From: Nitrosopumilales archaeon
Lineage (GTDB): Archaea > Thermoproteota > Nitrososphaeria > Nitrososphaerales > Nitrososphaeraceae
Assembly (NCBI GenBank): GCA_009665115.1
Contig: WJXE01000024.1
Coordinates: 1 to 17,311 of the forward strand
Direction: 5' to 3'
Length of the DNA: 17,311 nt
Shown here: positions 1-6,920 of the stretch, piece by piece
Layout: the number at the start of each line of letters is the position of its first letter
Position numbering within the stretch: the stretch's first letter is position 1
Made by a program: the position numbers and the translations under genes
The notes under the pieces: generated by a model
Databases searched by the model: none
Told to the model about the DNA's origin: nothing
The model's input: the letters and a program-made list of their open reading frames with translations, nothing else

Positions 1-121
1 AAATCATAATAAGAATGATCCCGTCTGGCTTGCATAAATTCAAGAACGCTCTGTGGACTCTATAGTATTCGTGAACGAGGAATTTGAGTTGGTGGTTGAC
101 GGATTTGTCGTCGGCCTCCAT
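1..121 (-). CDS. partial unrecognised protein, N-terminus only
   Basis: An open frame reads leftwards from an ATG at 121 and is still open at the window edge, giving 40 codons. It begins MEADDKSVNHQLKF and continues with a mixed polar and hydrophobic stretch ending in an Ile-rich segment. The ATG lies 26 nt after the aldolase stop, in the same direction. An AGGTGG purine-rich stretch 3 nt upstream could serve as a ribosome binding site, so it may be co-transcribed with the aldolase. I do not recognise the family and no function is proposed. A plus-strand frame also covers these bases, so strand assignment is not secure. Confidence 0.4.
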   Translation of the reverse strand, partial: MEADDKSVNHQLKFLVHEYYRVHRAFLNLCKPDGIILIMI

Positions 122-147
122 ATGCCACCTGATAGACCTAGGATATC

Positions 148-777
148 CTACTTGTTATCAAGTACATATTTCGGCCCACCAAAAATTTTTGATATTGTCA
201 ATATTTTAGCCCATTCTTCAAGTGCTTCGACAACTGCACGTGCTTGATGAATATTGCTTCCAACAGCTACAACTCCGTGATTTTTAATTATAACTGCTCT
301 CATCTTCTCACCGCCCTGTCCAAATGCTTCGGAAACCATGTTTGCTAATTCTGTTGATCCTGAAGGTTTATTTTGTATTATAACAGGATTTCCTACTACT
401 ATCTTGGCTTCTTCTATTATGTGTTGGAACTTATCTATTCCAGATATAGCAATCCCAAGTGTATATGGACTATGAGTATGTACAATTGCATTTACTTTTC
501 CTAACTTTTTGTAGATAGATACATGCATATGCCATTCTATACTTGGTTTCACTCTGCCAAGAGTCTTTCCAGTTTCTAACTGTACTTTGACCAAATCTTC
601 CTCTTGCAAATTGTAACGTGGAACTCCTGAAGGAGTTATCCACATCCATTTTTTGTTTTGTACTCTAACACTGTGGTTACCTGATACTGGCGATGTAAAA
701 CCCATCCTATACAGATCTTTAACACAATTTACAAGAGTCTTTTTATTGTTGACGTCAGTTTTATTGATGGAAATCAA
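148..777 (-). CDS. class II aldolase/adducin family protein
   Basis: This 209-residue protein belongs to the zinc-dependent class II aldolase family (fuculose-1-phosphate aldolase, ribulose-5-phosphate 4-epimerase and methylthioribulose-1-phosphate dehydratase relatives). Visible marks are the phosphate-binding GNHSVRV segment (about residues 33-39), TPSG (48-51), the catalytic-type Glu81 in PSIEWHMH, the zinc ligands His100 and His102 in HTHSPY, and the third zinc ligand His167 in KNHGVVAVG. Length is normal for the family. The start is a TTG at 777; the frame is open further upstream but offers no ATG, and no clear Shine-Dalgarno is seen, so the start is uncertain. The substrate cannot be decided from sequence; sugar-phosphate cleavage or methionine salvage are both possible. 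It is a stand-alone gene or heads a unit with the edge gene. Confidence 0.85.
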   Translation of the reverse strand: MISINKTDVNNKKTLVNCVKDLYRMGFTSPVSGNHSVRVQNKKWMWITPSGVPRYNLQEEDLVKVQLETGKTLGRVKPSIEWHMHVSIYKKLGKVNAIVHTHSPYTLGIAISGIDKFQHIIEEAKIVVGNPVIIQNKPSGSTELANMVSEAFGQGGEKMRAVIIKNHGVVAVGSNIHQARAVVEALEEWAKILTISKIFGGPKYVLDNK

Positions 778-913
778 TACAATGCAAACGTAATAGGCAG
801 AGATCCTATTAATGATACTGCAGTTTTAGGATAGCCGAGAATCTTACAAAACCTCTTCAATCGCTAGCATTTGGAAACTCATCTAATATGAGTAGCTTCA
901 TACTTGCTACTTG

Positions 914-3274
914 CTACTTATGAGCTAGCAATGTCAAGCCAAACGGCTTAGTAACTGAATTGCAAGTATCTGCAAGTAACTCTGTATATCTTTGTATGTC
1001 ATAATTGACACCATTAGTAGTCTTGTCATCAAAGATTAACTCAGTAGGTATAGCTCTTTTCTCTAGTTTGGATGAGTGCTTTTGATAATAATCAACTATG
1101 ATATATTGCAAAGCCTCTCCTGCTTTAAGAGACCTTCCCTCATAACTTAGGTTCATTATTGCACTATTCTCAATAGTGTTTCTATCTGAATATTCGTCAG
1201 AATTCTTGGAAATTCGTTTGGTAAAAATTAATTCTTCAAATGGAACTTTATTTTCTTTAAGAAGTCTAGCATACTTATGAAAAATGCCTTTAACAGCAGG
1301 TATTGATTTTCTTACCTCCTTGAAATCGTTTCCTATAGCCATTAATTCTAAAATTTCATTTTGGCATTTATAGAAAATAGGAGGAGTATCATGTCTTCTT
1401 GCTTCTATTCCCCTTATTTTTAAGCTGCCATCTTCAAATGCTCCGAAATAACGGTTTGCCACCGACAATTGGCAGTTTATTTTAGAGTTTAAAAATACAA
1501 TCCATTTGTATATTCCTTCAAACGATATAGCGAAGCCCACTTTTTGTTCTAGTACGTCCTTTAGTTTGAAATAATTATCATGGTATTCTGGTGATACTGT
1601 CGTTGGTGTACCGACCGTAGTAGCTAGACCATCTCTCTTCTTCAGCCATATTGAATCCACAATACCATGAAGAACTGTAAATCCATATTTTTCAGCTAGC
1701 TTTACAGTTTGTAAAAGAATTTGTCTATCAAATGCACATACCGCGATATGGGCATCAATTCTTCCAAATTTCGCATTATTAAATCCAAGATATCCAAATG
1801 AAGTTACTAGTATCCATTTTAAAGAGGACTGTCGTGCGTTATAAATGGCTTTTAATTTAGGATTAGAAGTAGCATTATTTTTTAACTCCTTGTATTTTTC
1901 ACGCTTATCTAATACAATCTTCAAAGATGTTGGAATAATTCCGATTTTCTTTTCGCAGATATGATAATCTAACTCTGGTACTCTCATTCTAGAATCTTGA
2001 CAACAGCAATCACAAAGTAGAGTCTCAGCGGATAAATTCTTTTTTAACATAATATTTGGATAAAGCGAAACAAAGTCAAATTCAGCAACCTGTTCATGTA
2101 CTCCTCTTTCAGGTTCAAAGATAAATCCACCTCTATCTGCGACGAGCAGATCCTCAAAGGTCTTAAAGTGTTCTGCCAACGCTGGCTTCCAAGGTATTAA
2201 AATCTCTTTTTGTGTGGCATAATAAGACTGCAAGCTACTCAAACACTTTCCTATGGAAGCTCTAGCAGCTGTATGTAGTGACATTCTGCAAATTCTTGTA
2301 ATTTCGTATAAACCTTCTAATCCAGAATCGTTCAAAATAAATGAGTTGTTGGTATCAAAATGTATTCTACCAAATAACCTGACAGTAGTTGGTTTAAAGT
2401 ATATTTTTCCATATGAAAAATAAGATGTACCGTCTTTGTGATTTCTCTTCAATGATATTGTTGGTTCTCTTCCCAGAATTAATGCTGTACCATTTTGTTC
2501 AGCTCTATGAATTAGATAAGGAAATGTAAATGAATCGCCATCATCTGTAAATATAAAATCTGGATCAATCTTCTTTGTTATTTCCGTTTTAAGCTCTTCA
2601 ATGATATCTACTTCAGATTCACTTTCAATTTCAATAGATTGAGAAAACCCTTCGTCTTGTTTGTTGTTTTTAGATAATATTATCGAGCTAATTCTATCAC
2701 TATATCTTTGTATCTTCCTCTCTTTCCTCAATTTTACTTTCAAGTAGATGCTTCTAAAATCTGGTACTTTGTAGTCTGTTGACCAAACATTATCTTTGAG
2801 AACCCAGCTTAGTTTAGAGCCATGATGACGGTTATAATTATTATTGCCAACCTTAGAAAATGCAAGTGGAAAAATATCATGTTCATAAAAGTAAGATTGT
2901 TCAGGAGGTAAGTCCACATTGTAGAAACGTAATTTGTCGAAGATATTGCCCTTAGCACATAATTTTTCAATTCCTCGTGCCAGAATTGGTGCTTTTGTTG
3001 GGTCCGAAAGTGTTAATTTTAATATTTCATGTTTTCTGCAATCTGTAATTTTCTCGTAACGCGATATGAATTCATGATCTTTAATCAAAGAAATGATCTT
3101 TTCATCATTGGTATTCAATATTGAATAAAGATCAGATTTATCATCTGATGCAACATAAATCGAAGCACTCCAAGTTGTATCCTCTAGTCTTACAGTAGTG
3201 CCATTATGTTGCTTTATCCAAAACACCAATTTGTCAGCTAATGCATAACAATCAAACAACCAACCAGATAACAT
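914..3274 (-). CDS. B-family DNA polymerase with altered motif C (PolB2/Dpo2-like)
   Basis: This 786-residue protein is a B-family DNA polymerase. Motif A is DFVSLYPNIM, with the metal-binding Asp400. Motif B is KWILVTSFGYLG (486-497), lacking the usual NS.YG core. Motif C reads HGIVDS (536-541), so the first Asp of canonical DTD is Ile while Asp540 remains. A cysteine cluster CDCCC (421-425) with Cys440 may bind metal. The N-terminal GWLFDCY start and an exonuclease-like segment DGDSFTFPYL (245-254) precede the palm; a canonical exonuclease active site is not evident. In Sulfolobus the related Dpo2 group is linked to damage-induced mutagenesis, so translesion synthesis is a possible role by inference. 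It starts at an ATG and stands alone; the main replicative PolB of the organism should be elsewhere. Confidence 0.85.
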   Translation of the reverse strand: MLSGWLFDCYALADKLVFWIKQHNGTTVRLEDTTWSASIYVASDDKSDLYSILNTNDEKIISLIKDHEFISRYEKITDCRKHEILKLTLSDPTKAPILARGIEKLCAKGNIFDKLRFYNVDLPPEQSYFYEHDIFPLAFSKVGNNNYNRHHGSKLSWVLKDNVWSTDYKVPDFRSIYLKVKLRKERKIQRYSDRISSIILSKNNKQDEGFSQSIEIESESEVDIIEELKTEITKKIDPDFIFTDDGDSFTFPYLIHRAEQNGTALILGREPTISLKRNHKDGTSYFSYGKIYFKPTTVRLFGRIHFDTNNSFILNDSGLEGLYEITRICRMSLHTAARASIGKCLSSLQSYYATQKEILIPWKPALAEHFKTFEDLLVADRGGFIFEPERGVHEQVAEFDFVSLYPNIMLKKNLSAETLLCDCCCQDSRMRVPELDYHICEKKIGIIPTSLKIVLDKREKYKELKNNATSNPKLKAIYNARQSSLKWILVTSFGYLGFNNAKFGRIDAHIAVCAFDRQILLQTVKLAEKYGFTVLHGIVDSIWLKKRDGLATTVGTPTTVSPEYHDNYFKLKDVLEQKVGFAISFEGIYKWIVFLNSKINCQLSVANRYFGAFEDGSLKIRGIEARRHDTPPIFYKCQNEILELMAIGNDFKEVRKSIPAVKGIFHKYARLLKENKVPFEELIFTKRISKNSDEYSDRNTIENSAIMNLSYEGRSLKAGEALQYIIVDYYQKHSSKLEKRAIPTELIFDDKTTNGVNYDIQRYTELLADTCNSVTKPFGLTLLAHK

Positions 3275-3704
3275 ATTCTACGGGTATCTCCACTCTTCTT
3301 CTACTAACGCTGGTTAGCATTGGTGTAATACGGTATTGTACCTAATAAATTAGAATTAATAAGAATACACAATTCTCGAAGATTTATCTATAATATTTTG
3401 TCGAACAAAAATCAGATAGATTAACAGTCTTGGGAGACAATGGATGTGAGAGACTCTATTCCAAAATTATTGTTGTTCGGAGCCATTATGAAGCCGGCAA
3501 GATGTAGTCACAGCCCCTGTATTGTATTCATTAGCCTAATTGCATGTATGAAAACCAAAATCATCATTATGCCTGCTCAAGGACTACGAATGCGATACAG
3601 CAATAGAAATAAGCTCACCTTGCGATAAATACCTTACAGCAACAGACTCTGGTGTTATCCCAAGACATTTATTTAACTGCTTAGTACCGAAAGCTAGCGC
3701 AGCT
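3275..3704. other. intergenic stretch, polB upstream region and repeat copy 1
   Basis: No convincing intact gene is visible here. On the minus strand an A+T-rich box near 3343-3352 could be the TATA element of the polymerase gene, placing transcription start about 45 nt before its ATG. On the plus strand, 3444-3493 is one copy of a diverged 50-bp repeat. A plus-strand open stretch from about 3552 runs without a stop into the 58-residue membrane peptide but has no normal start codon. It may be a decayed upstream extension. Confidence 0.5.
3444..3493 (+). repeat. diverged 50-bp repeat, copy 1
   Basis: This 50-bp stretch matches 6090-6139 at 43 of 50 positions by hand alignment. In one plus-strand frame both copies read CERLY, then S or P, KIIV, two variable residues, then SHY. 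Two of the differences (GAG/GAA and CTC/CTA) are synonymous in that frame, which suggests both are remnants of related coding sequences. Each copy's frame is soon closed by stops. The family is not recognised; the KIIV start loosely recalls universal stress proteins, which is not enough for a call. Confidence 0.5.
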
Positions 3705-3881
3705 ATGGGTTTAGGAAAAGCAATTGTAGAGATAATCGTCGCAATAATAGCTCTGATCGTAATAATTGCAGTAATAGTTTTTCTCATAAAGCTGATTGCT
3801 GGAATTTTTGTGGGTCTGATAGTCTTAGCCATAATAGTCGGCGTAGGATTTTGGGTATATGGAAGGCTAAAGAGTCGATAA
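3705..3881 (+). CDS. 58-residue two-helix membrane peptide
   Basis: An ATG at 3705 opens a frame for 58 residues that is almost entirely hydrophobic. Two membrane segments can be drawn at about residues 7-28 and 31-52, rich in Ile, Val and Ala, with a lone Lys29 between them and a basic end YGRLKSR. The composition is what would be expected of a real integral membrane peptide, and the overlapping minus-strand frame is its antisense shadow. A TATA-like TTTATTTA at 3667-3674 lies at the right distance for a start site a few bases before the ATG, so the message would be nearly leaderless. The frame is also open upstream, but without ATG, GTG or TTG. Function is unknown. Confidence 0.55.
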   Translation: MGLGKAIVEIIVAIIALIVIIAVIVFLIKLIAGIFVGLIVLAIIVGVGFWVYGRLKSR

Positions 3882-4096
3882 TGATTCTTATTGTTTAGAA
3901 CACCCATTGAAGTTTTCCAACCACAACGAAGATAATAGCAAAAGGAAAGCCAGAACTTTCAAGACGTTATACCTAGACTTGACTTAATAGGTTTAGAATT
4001 AGGAGATGCAATCAAAGGAGGAGGAGATCTCAAACAGCAAGATGGCCTAAGTTTAAGAAGGGTAGTACTCATTGGTATTATTTCACTAGCTGCAAA
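3882..4096. other. short intergenic stretch between convergent genes
   Basis: A plus-strand frame from about 3940 is open for roughly 60 codons and contains GDAIKGGGDLKQQDG followed by a hydrophobic segment. It lacks a start codon and runs into the minus-strand membrane gene. It may be a remnant of a membrane-associated protein or chance. Confidence 0.3.
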
Positions 4097-4693
4097 CTAT
4101 TTTTTCAAAATTTTTTGCAATGCTGACTTCCCCATAATTCCGAAAAAAATCATTTGCATCCCGTAGAGAATGAGAACTAGAGATAGAATGCGAGTAAGAA
4201 AAATCGTCCCAAATTGTTCTGCATGTCCAACAAGAATTGCTACACCTAGGCTAAGAATGCCTAGGGATATAAGGAATACCCTTACCGGTACTGAGTAACG
4301 TCTCTCTAATACACCTTGTACAATCTTACCGAAACCATTAAAGATCACACTTATAGAAAGTGATAATAACGTAAAATTCTTTGTGGACGCAAATTGAGGG
4401 GAACTCAGAGCGATAATTGCAAATGTTGTTGCAATAGTTCCCATGCCTATACTTATATAACGGCCAATTTTTGTGATACCTATCGACTGTCTTGTTATGG
4501 CTGGTAGCATTAAACCAGAGGCAACCCTTTCAACGCCTACGGTCAATAGGATGATCGAAACAAATATGTTTATTATATCTAGAGATAGGGTCGGATATCC
4601 AATGATAATCACCACCGATGATAATATGAGGGCTATTATGCCAATTCCGATTTGTAAGGAACGAAACCAACTAGGAGGCTTGTGATTAGTCAC
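4097..4693 (-). CDS. DUF308/HdeD-like integral membrane protein
   Basis: This is a 198-residue protein with about six hydrophobic segments (roughly residues 14-34, 37-58, 76-97, 107-126, 136-155 and 165-186) and a basic C-terminus ending KILKK. The layout of paired helices with Gly-rich ends, such as LILYGMQMIFFGIMGK and TVGVERVASGL, resembles the HdeD/DUF308 family, some members of which are tied to acid resistance in bacteria; the archaeal role is unknown. The start is a GTG at 4693. A TATA-like CTTAAATAAG on the minus strand (about 4719-4729) is close enough to give a nearly leaderless transcript. The family call rests on topology and a few motifs only. Confidence 0.6.
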   Translation of the reverse strand: MTNHKPPSWFRSLQIGIGIIALILSSVVIIIGYPTLSLDIINIFVSIILLTVGVERVASGLMLPAITRQSIGITKIGRYISIGMGTIATTFAIIALSSPQFASTKNFTLLSLSISVIFNGFGKIVQGVLERRYSVPVRVFLISLGILSLGVAILVGHAEQFGTIFLTRILSLVLILYGMQMIFFGIMGKSALQKILKK

Positions 4694-4735
4694 GAGTCAT
4701 TCTACAGAACCTAATCCTACTTATTTAAGCTGTTT

Positions 4736-4930
4736 CTAAAATGAATTGTCTCTTACAAACTGTATCTTTGTTCGTTCAGCAGCGGCTGCTAGCCAAACCC
4801 ATGTAAAATTACCATATCCACCGTTATGCCACCAGGGATGGAAATGGTCACTTGTTATTGTAGTAATAACCCCTCATTTTTCAGCTTCTTTACGACTACT
4901 ATTCTAAATGCATTACACATCTAGAATACA
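4736..4930 (-). pseudogene. fragment of F420-dependent luciferase-like oxidoreductase
   Basis: On the minus strand, 4856 to 4736 reads SDHFHPWWHNGGYGNFTWVW and then LAAAAERTKIQF before a stop. This is the N-terminal signature region of the F420-dependent luciferase-like (FGD-related) oxidoreductases, where SDHFHPW follows the first strands and an LAAxAERTxxIxxGT segment comes next. The fragment stops just before the expected GTGVT. Upstream, a different frame (VVVKKLKNEG, about 4906-4880) looks like the preceding helix, so a frameshift separates the two. Only about 60 of roughly 330 residues remain. It is a decayed relic with no intact start. Confidence 0.55.
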
Positions 4931-5464
4931 TCCGACCATCAAGATTTTAGGTTGATCATATGTAAATACAAACACTGATTTTTAACACAAATATTGGAGA
5001 TTAACCACTGCCGCAATTATTCAAAAAGACTTCAAAATCCCTTGGGTCATATGGAGGAACTGGAGCCTGTATAGGGGAACCGTTTGCATGGAGGGAAGGT
5101 ATACTTGTTCTAGCAATTATTGGCAGACAGTGGAAAATGCGCCTCGTCCCAGGTCATCGTGTTGAACTCGACCCAGCCATCACTACTCAGTTACGAGACT
5201 CCCTTAAAGGGAGTAAGGCTATTGCTCACTTGTAGAATTCTTCCGTGCTAAAGCGACAAGGAGATGGCGAACGCTGGAAGCTAAATGATGCGAATTCACC
5301 ATAGAGTTAAGTGACAAATATAAGTTCGTAGATCCATATATTCTGAGATCACAACAAAAACGATTACCATCTAGAGTTAATTTTGTTTAATCAGTAATGT
5401 AAGAAGTTCATCTAACAGTATTATATTCCAAGTAAATGTAATTATTGCTGTAATAAATCACATC
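4931..5464. other. gene-poor stretch with an amber-interrupted open frame
   Basis: Apart from the interrupted frame at 5008-5304, nothing recognisable is seen. Near the right end, TATTATATT at about 5420-5428 is a candidate TATA box for the membrane protein that starts at 5465. Confidence 0.45.
5008..5304 (+). pseudogene. possible decayed gene with one in-frame amber codon
   Basis: From 5008 a plus-strand frame runs 75 codons to TAG at 5233-5235 and continues in the same frame for 22 more codons to TAG at 5302-5304. The first part contains YGGTGACIGEPFAWREG and VPGHRVELDPAITTQLRDSL. The part after the amber contains LKRQGDGERWKLNDANSP. Both halves look protein-like in composition. There is no ATG, GTG or TTG at the beginning, only a CTG at 5008 after a TAA. 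I do not recognise the family. The simplest reading is a gene inactivated by a nonsense mutation and loss of its start. Confidence 0.35.
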
Positions 5465-5974
5465 ATGCAAAAGCATAGACCTTTAGGCGTTACAATAATA
5501 GCCATTCTGACGATAATTGGAGGTATCATTCTCCTGTTAGGTGCAGTGTCCTTGATAGCAGTAGAGACTTTAATCTCAGTTGCTCCACATACAGCTAATA
5601 CAGCAGCTAATAATTCTCATGGTCTAACGCAATTCTTTGGTGTTATTTCAGCTGCAATAGGCAGTGTATTGGTAGTAATCGGTATAGGTTACCTTGCAAT
5701 GTTTTACGGGTTACTAAAAGGAAAAGGGTGGGCATGGACTATAACAATAATACTGCTTTGCATAGGAATTGCAGTTCAAATAATTTCAACTACCTCCGGC
5801 ACTGTGTTTAATGCATCTCTTATTGGCAGTAACAGCAATAACGTCAATACAGTTCTTTCAGGAATCATTGGTGGTATAATTGGGATAGCAATCAATGTGG
5901 TCATAGTATATTATCTATACAGGCCAAATGTTAAAGCGTATTTCGGTAAAGCGCATCCATCAGCAATAAAATAG
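5465..5974 (+). CDS. four-helix integral membrane protein of unknown function
   Basis: This 169-residue protein begins MQKHRPLGVTIIAILTIIGG and has four hydrophobic segments, at about residues 9-33, 58-84, 91-110 and 132-150. A Ser/Asn-rich loop lies between helices three and four (about 111-130), and the end is a basic cytoplasmic-type tail LYRPNVKAYFGK. Proteins starting RPLGVT(I/L)IAI and ending YRPxVKAYFG are, from memory, common in soil thaumarchaea, but no function is established to my knowledge. The ATG at 5465 follows a TATA-like TATTATATT by about 40 nt, so the leader would be short. It is monocistronic in this window. Confidence 0.75.
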   Translation: MQKHRPLGVTIIAILTIIGGIILLLGAVSLIAVETLISVAPHTANTAANNSHGLTQFFGVISAAIGSVLVVIGIGYLAMFYGLLKGKGWAWTITIILLCIGIAVQIISTTSGTVFNASLIGSNSNNVNTVLSGIIGGIIGIAINVVIVYYLYRPNVKAYFGKAHPSAIK

Positions 5975-6089
5975 GGGCCTTCTCTTTAGCTAACGAATGC
6001 GTGACACTTTTCTAGTTTGTCTGCGTGAGGCTGCAAAGGCATTGAATAGTGTTCCGCCTTTCCTAGAATGCTATGGTTTGTCGTAACTT

Positions 6090-6139
6090 ATGTGAAAGAC
6101 TATATCCCAAAATTATTGTTGGTGAGAGCCATTATGGAG
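6090..6139 (+). repeat. diverged 50-bp repeat, copy 2
   Basis: This is the partner of 3444-3493, with 43 of 50 bases identical. The shared frame here reads CERLYPKIIVGESHYGDC and continues to TGA at about 6169. The copies are 2.6 kb apart in the same orientation, and no inverted repeats or transposase were seen at either end. Confidence 0.5.
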
Positions 6140-6289
6140 ATTGTAGAAAATATTGCAGAAGTGATCACTGACTATCAAGCAATAATACGGCAATCCTTCT
6201 AGATTCACAAACTGAGTACATAGGGACAGTACAAGTAGCGAAATCAGATTTGTGAGTGCGAACAAAAACAATCTCCCAAGACTGTAGAA

Positions 6290-6673
6290 CGTTGTAAATC
6301 TCTCGCCCCGTTTTGAATTCGATCTTCCGTTGAGAGAACTTCCACAGACCGTTCTCCTTTCTCAAAATATCATTATTGGATCCGGTAGCAATGATTTTGG
6401 ATTGATTTCATAAATAATCATGAAAAAGCTGCCTTGACTCCGAACTCGAGGAGCTTCTTCGGCAGTCATTTTGAGGCTGAAGTTCACGTGGCGGGCGTTG
6501 TGCTTCTTCAACATGATAGACAGGCAGGATGTCAGTTTGCGTAGTTGCTCTTTGCCTTGGAATAGCACAGTGGGATTTTCGACGGAGCAATTCTCGGTGA
6601 AGAGGGCTGACACACAATCAACATCAGCAGCTTCTTCGGTTTCATGAATGTCGAGTCTGATAGGTACAATATT
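6290..6673 (-). pseudogene. frameshifted NTF2/SnoaL-like protein
   Basis: On the minus strand a frame open from 6673 to 6362 contains HETEEAADVDCVSALFTENC, then SVENPTVLFQGKEQLRKL, then KKHNARHVNFSLKMT and FFMIIYEIN. It ends at a stop after a nonsense tail. A second frame resumes at about 6390 with ATGSNNDILRKENGLWKFSQ and RKIEF. Joined, the two give a continuous NTF2-like (SnoaL/ketosteroid isomerase fold) domain: N-terminal helices, an ENPTG-like strand, and the terminal sheet with WKFSQRKIEF. The shift is a one-base indel near 6387-6393. No in-frame ATG lies at the beginning; the first frame is closed upstream by TGA at 6674-6676. The segment is G+C-richer than its surroundings, so it may have come from a different source or genome region. 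Confidence 0.65.
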
Positions 6674-6833
6674 TCATTATTCACATACTCCAGGCCGGTT
6701 ATGGCTTCTAGTACTTCCAAGGAGCTTGCAAATTCTCTTTCAAAGAATCGCGGAAAAGAGTATAAAGATCAACTTCGTTTCATTAGTTTAATAGTCAAAA
6801 GTTTCATATTACGTGAGCTAGAATCATGCCTAC

Positions 6834-6839
6834 GTCGAC
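6834..6839. promoter_or_regulatory. GTCGAC palindrome upstream of nickel permease
   Basis: CGTCGACG (6833-6840) is a perfect 8-bp palindrome. Its GTCGAC core ends 81 nt before the permease ATG, the same distance as between the 7879-7884 core and the ATG of the urea-transporter remnant. An operator role is inferred only from position. Confidence 0.25.
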
Positions 6840-6851
6840 GAAATAACAAGG

Positions 6852-6869
6852 TTAAAATATTTAAGTATT
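6852..6869 (+). promoter_or_regulatory. TATA-like box of the nickel permease
   Basis: TTAAAATATTTAAGTATT is an A+T-rich box of archaeal TATA type. Transcription would begin about 25 nt downstream, near 6885, giving a leader of some 35 nt that carries the Shine-Dalgarno. Confidence 0.4.
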
Positions 6870-6906
6870 ACTTTTAGATAAATTAGTAACACTGATGGTA
6901 TTTAGC

Positions 6907-6919
6907 AGGAGAACCTCCT
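6907..6919 (+). promoter_or_regulatory. Shine-Dalgarno inside a short inverted repeat
   Basis: AGGAG-AAC-CTCCT is a perfect 5-bp inverted repeat with a 3-nt loop, ending one base before the permease ATG. The left arm is the ribosome binding site (9 nt spacing) and the right arm is its complement, so a small hairpin could mask it. Confidence 0.4.
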
Positions 6920-6920
6920 A

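Larger units (their letters stand above)
5975..6920. other. decayed intergenic region before the nickel permease
   Basis: This 946-bp stretch holds no gene I consider intact. It contains repeat copy 2 (6090-6139), the NTF2-like pseudogene (about 6290-6673, minus) and, at its right end, the promoter region of the nickel permease. A plus-strand open frame at 6644-6877 overlaps the pseudogene, has a basic low-complexity C-terminus and is probably chance. Confidence 0.5.

Noticed and set aside
53..247. Plus-strand 64-codon open frame at the left edge
   Set aside because: It runs antisense through the 3' end of the aldolase. The minus-strand edge frame with a ribosome binding site is a better candidate.
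897..918. Short tandem repeat (TACTTGC unit) after the polymerase gene
   Set aside because: Only about two and a half 7-bp units; too short to treat as a functional repeat.
3584..3907. Minus-strand 107-codon open frame
   Set aside because: It is antisense to the hydrophobic 58-residue peptide; its Ile/Thr-rich low-complexity translation is what the complement of a membrane peptide gives.
5233..5235. Amber codon read as pyrrolysine
   Set aside because: Thaumarchaea are not known to carry the pyrrolysine system, no pyl gene is seen, and the frame also lacks a start, so decay is simpler.
6644..6877. Plus-strand 77-codon open frame
   Set aside because: Its first part is antisense to the NTF2-like pseudogene and the rest is basic and low in complexity, with no family features.
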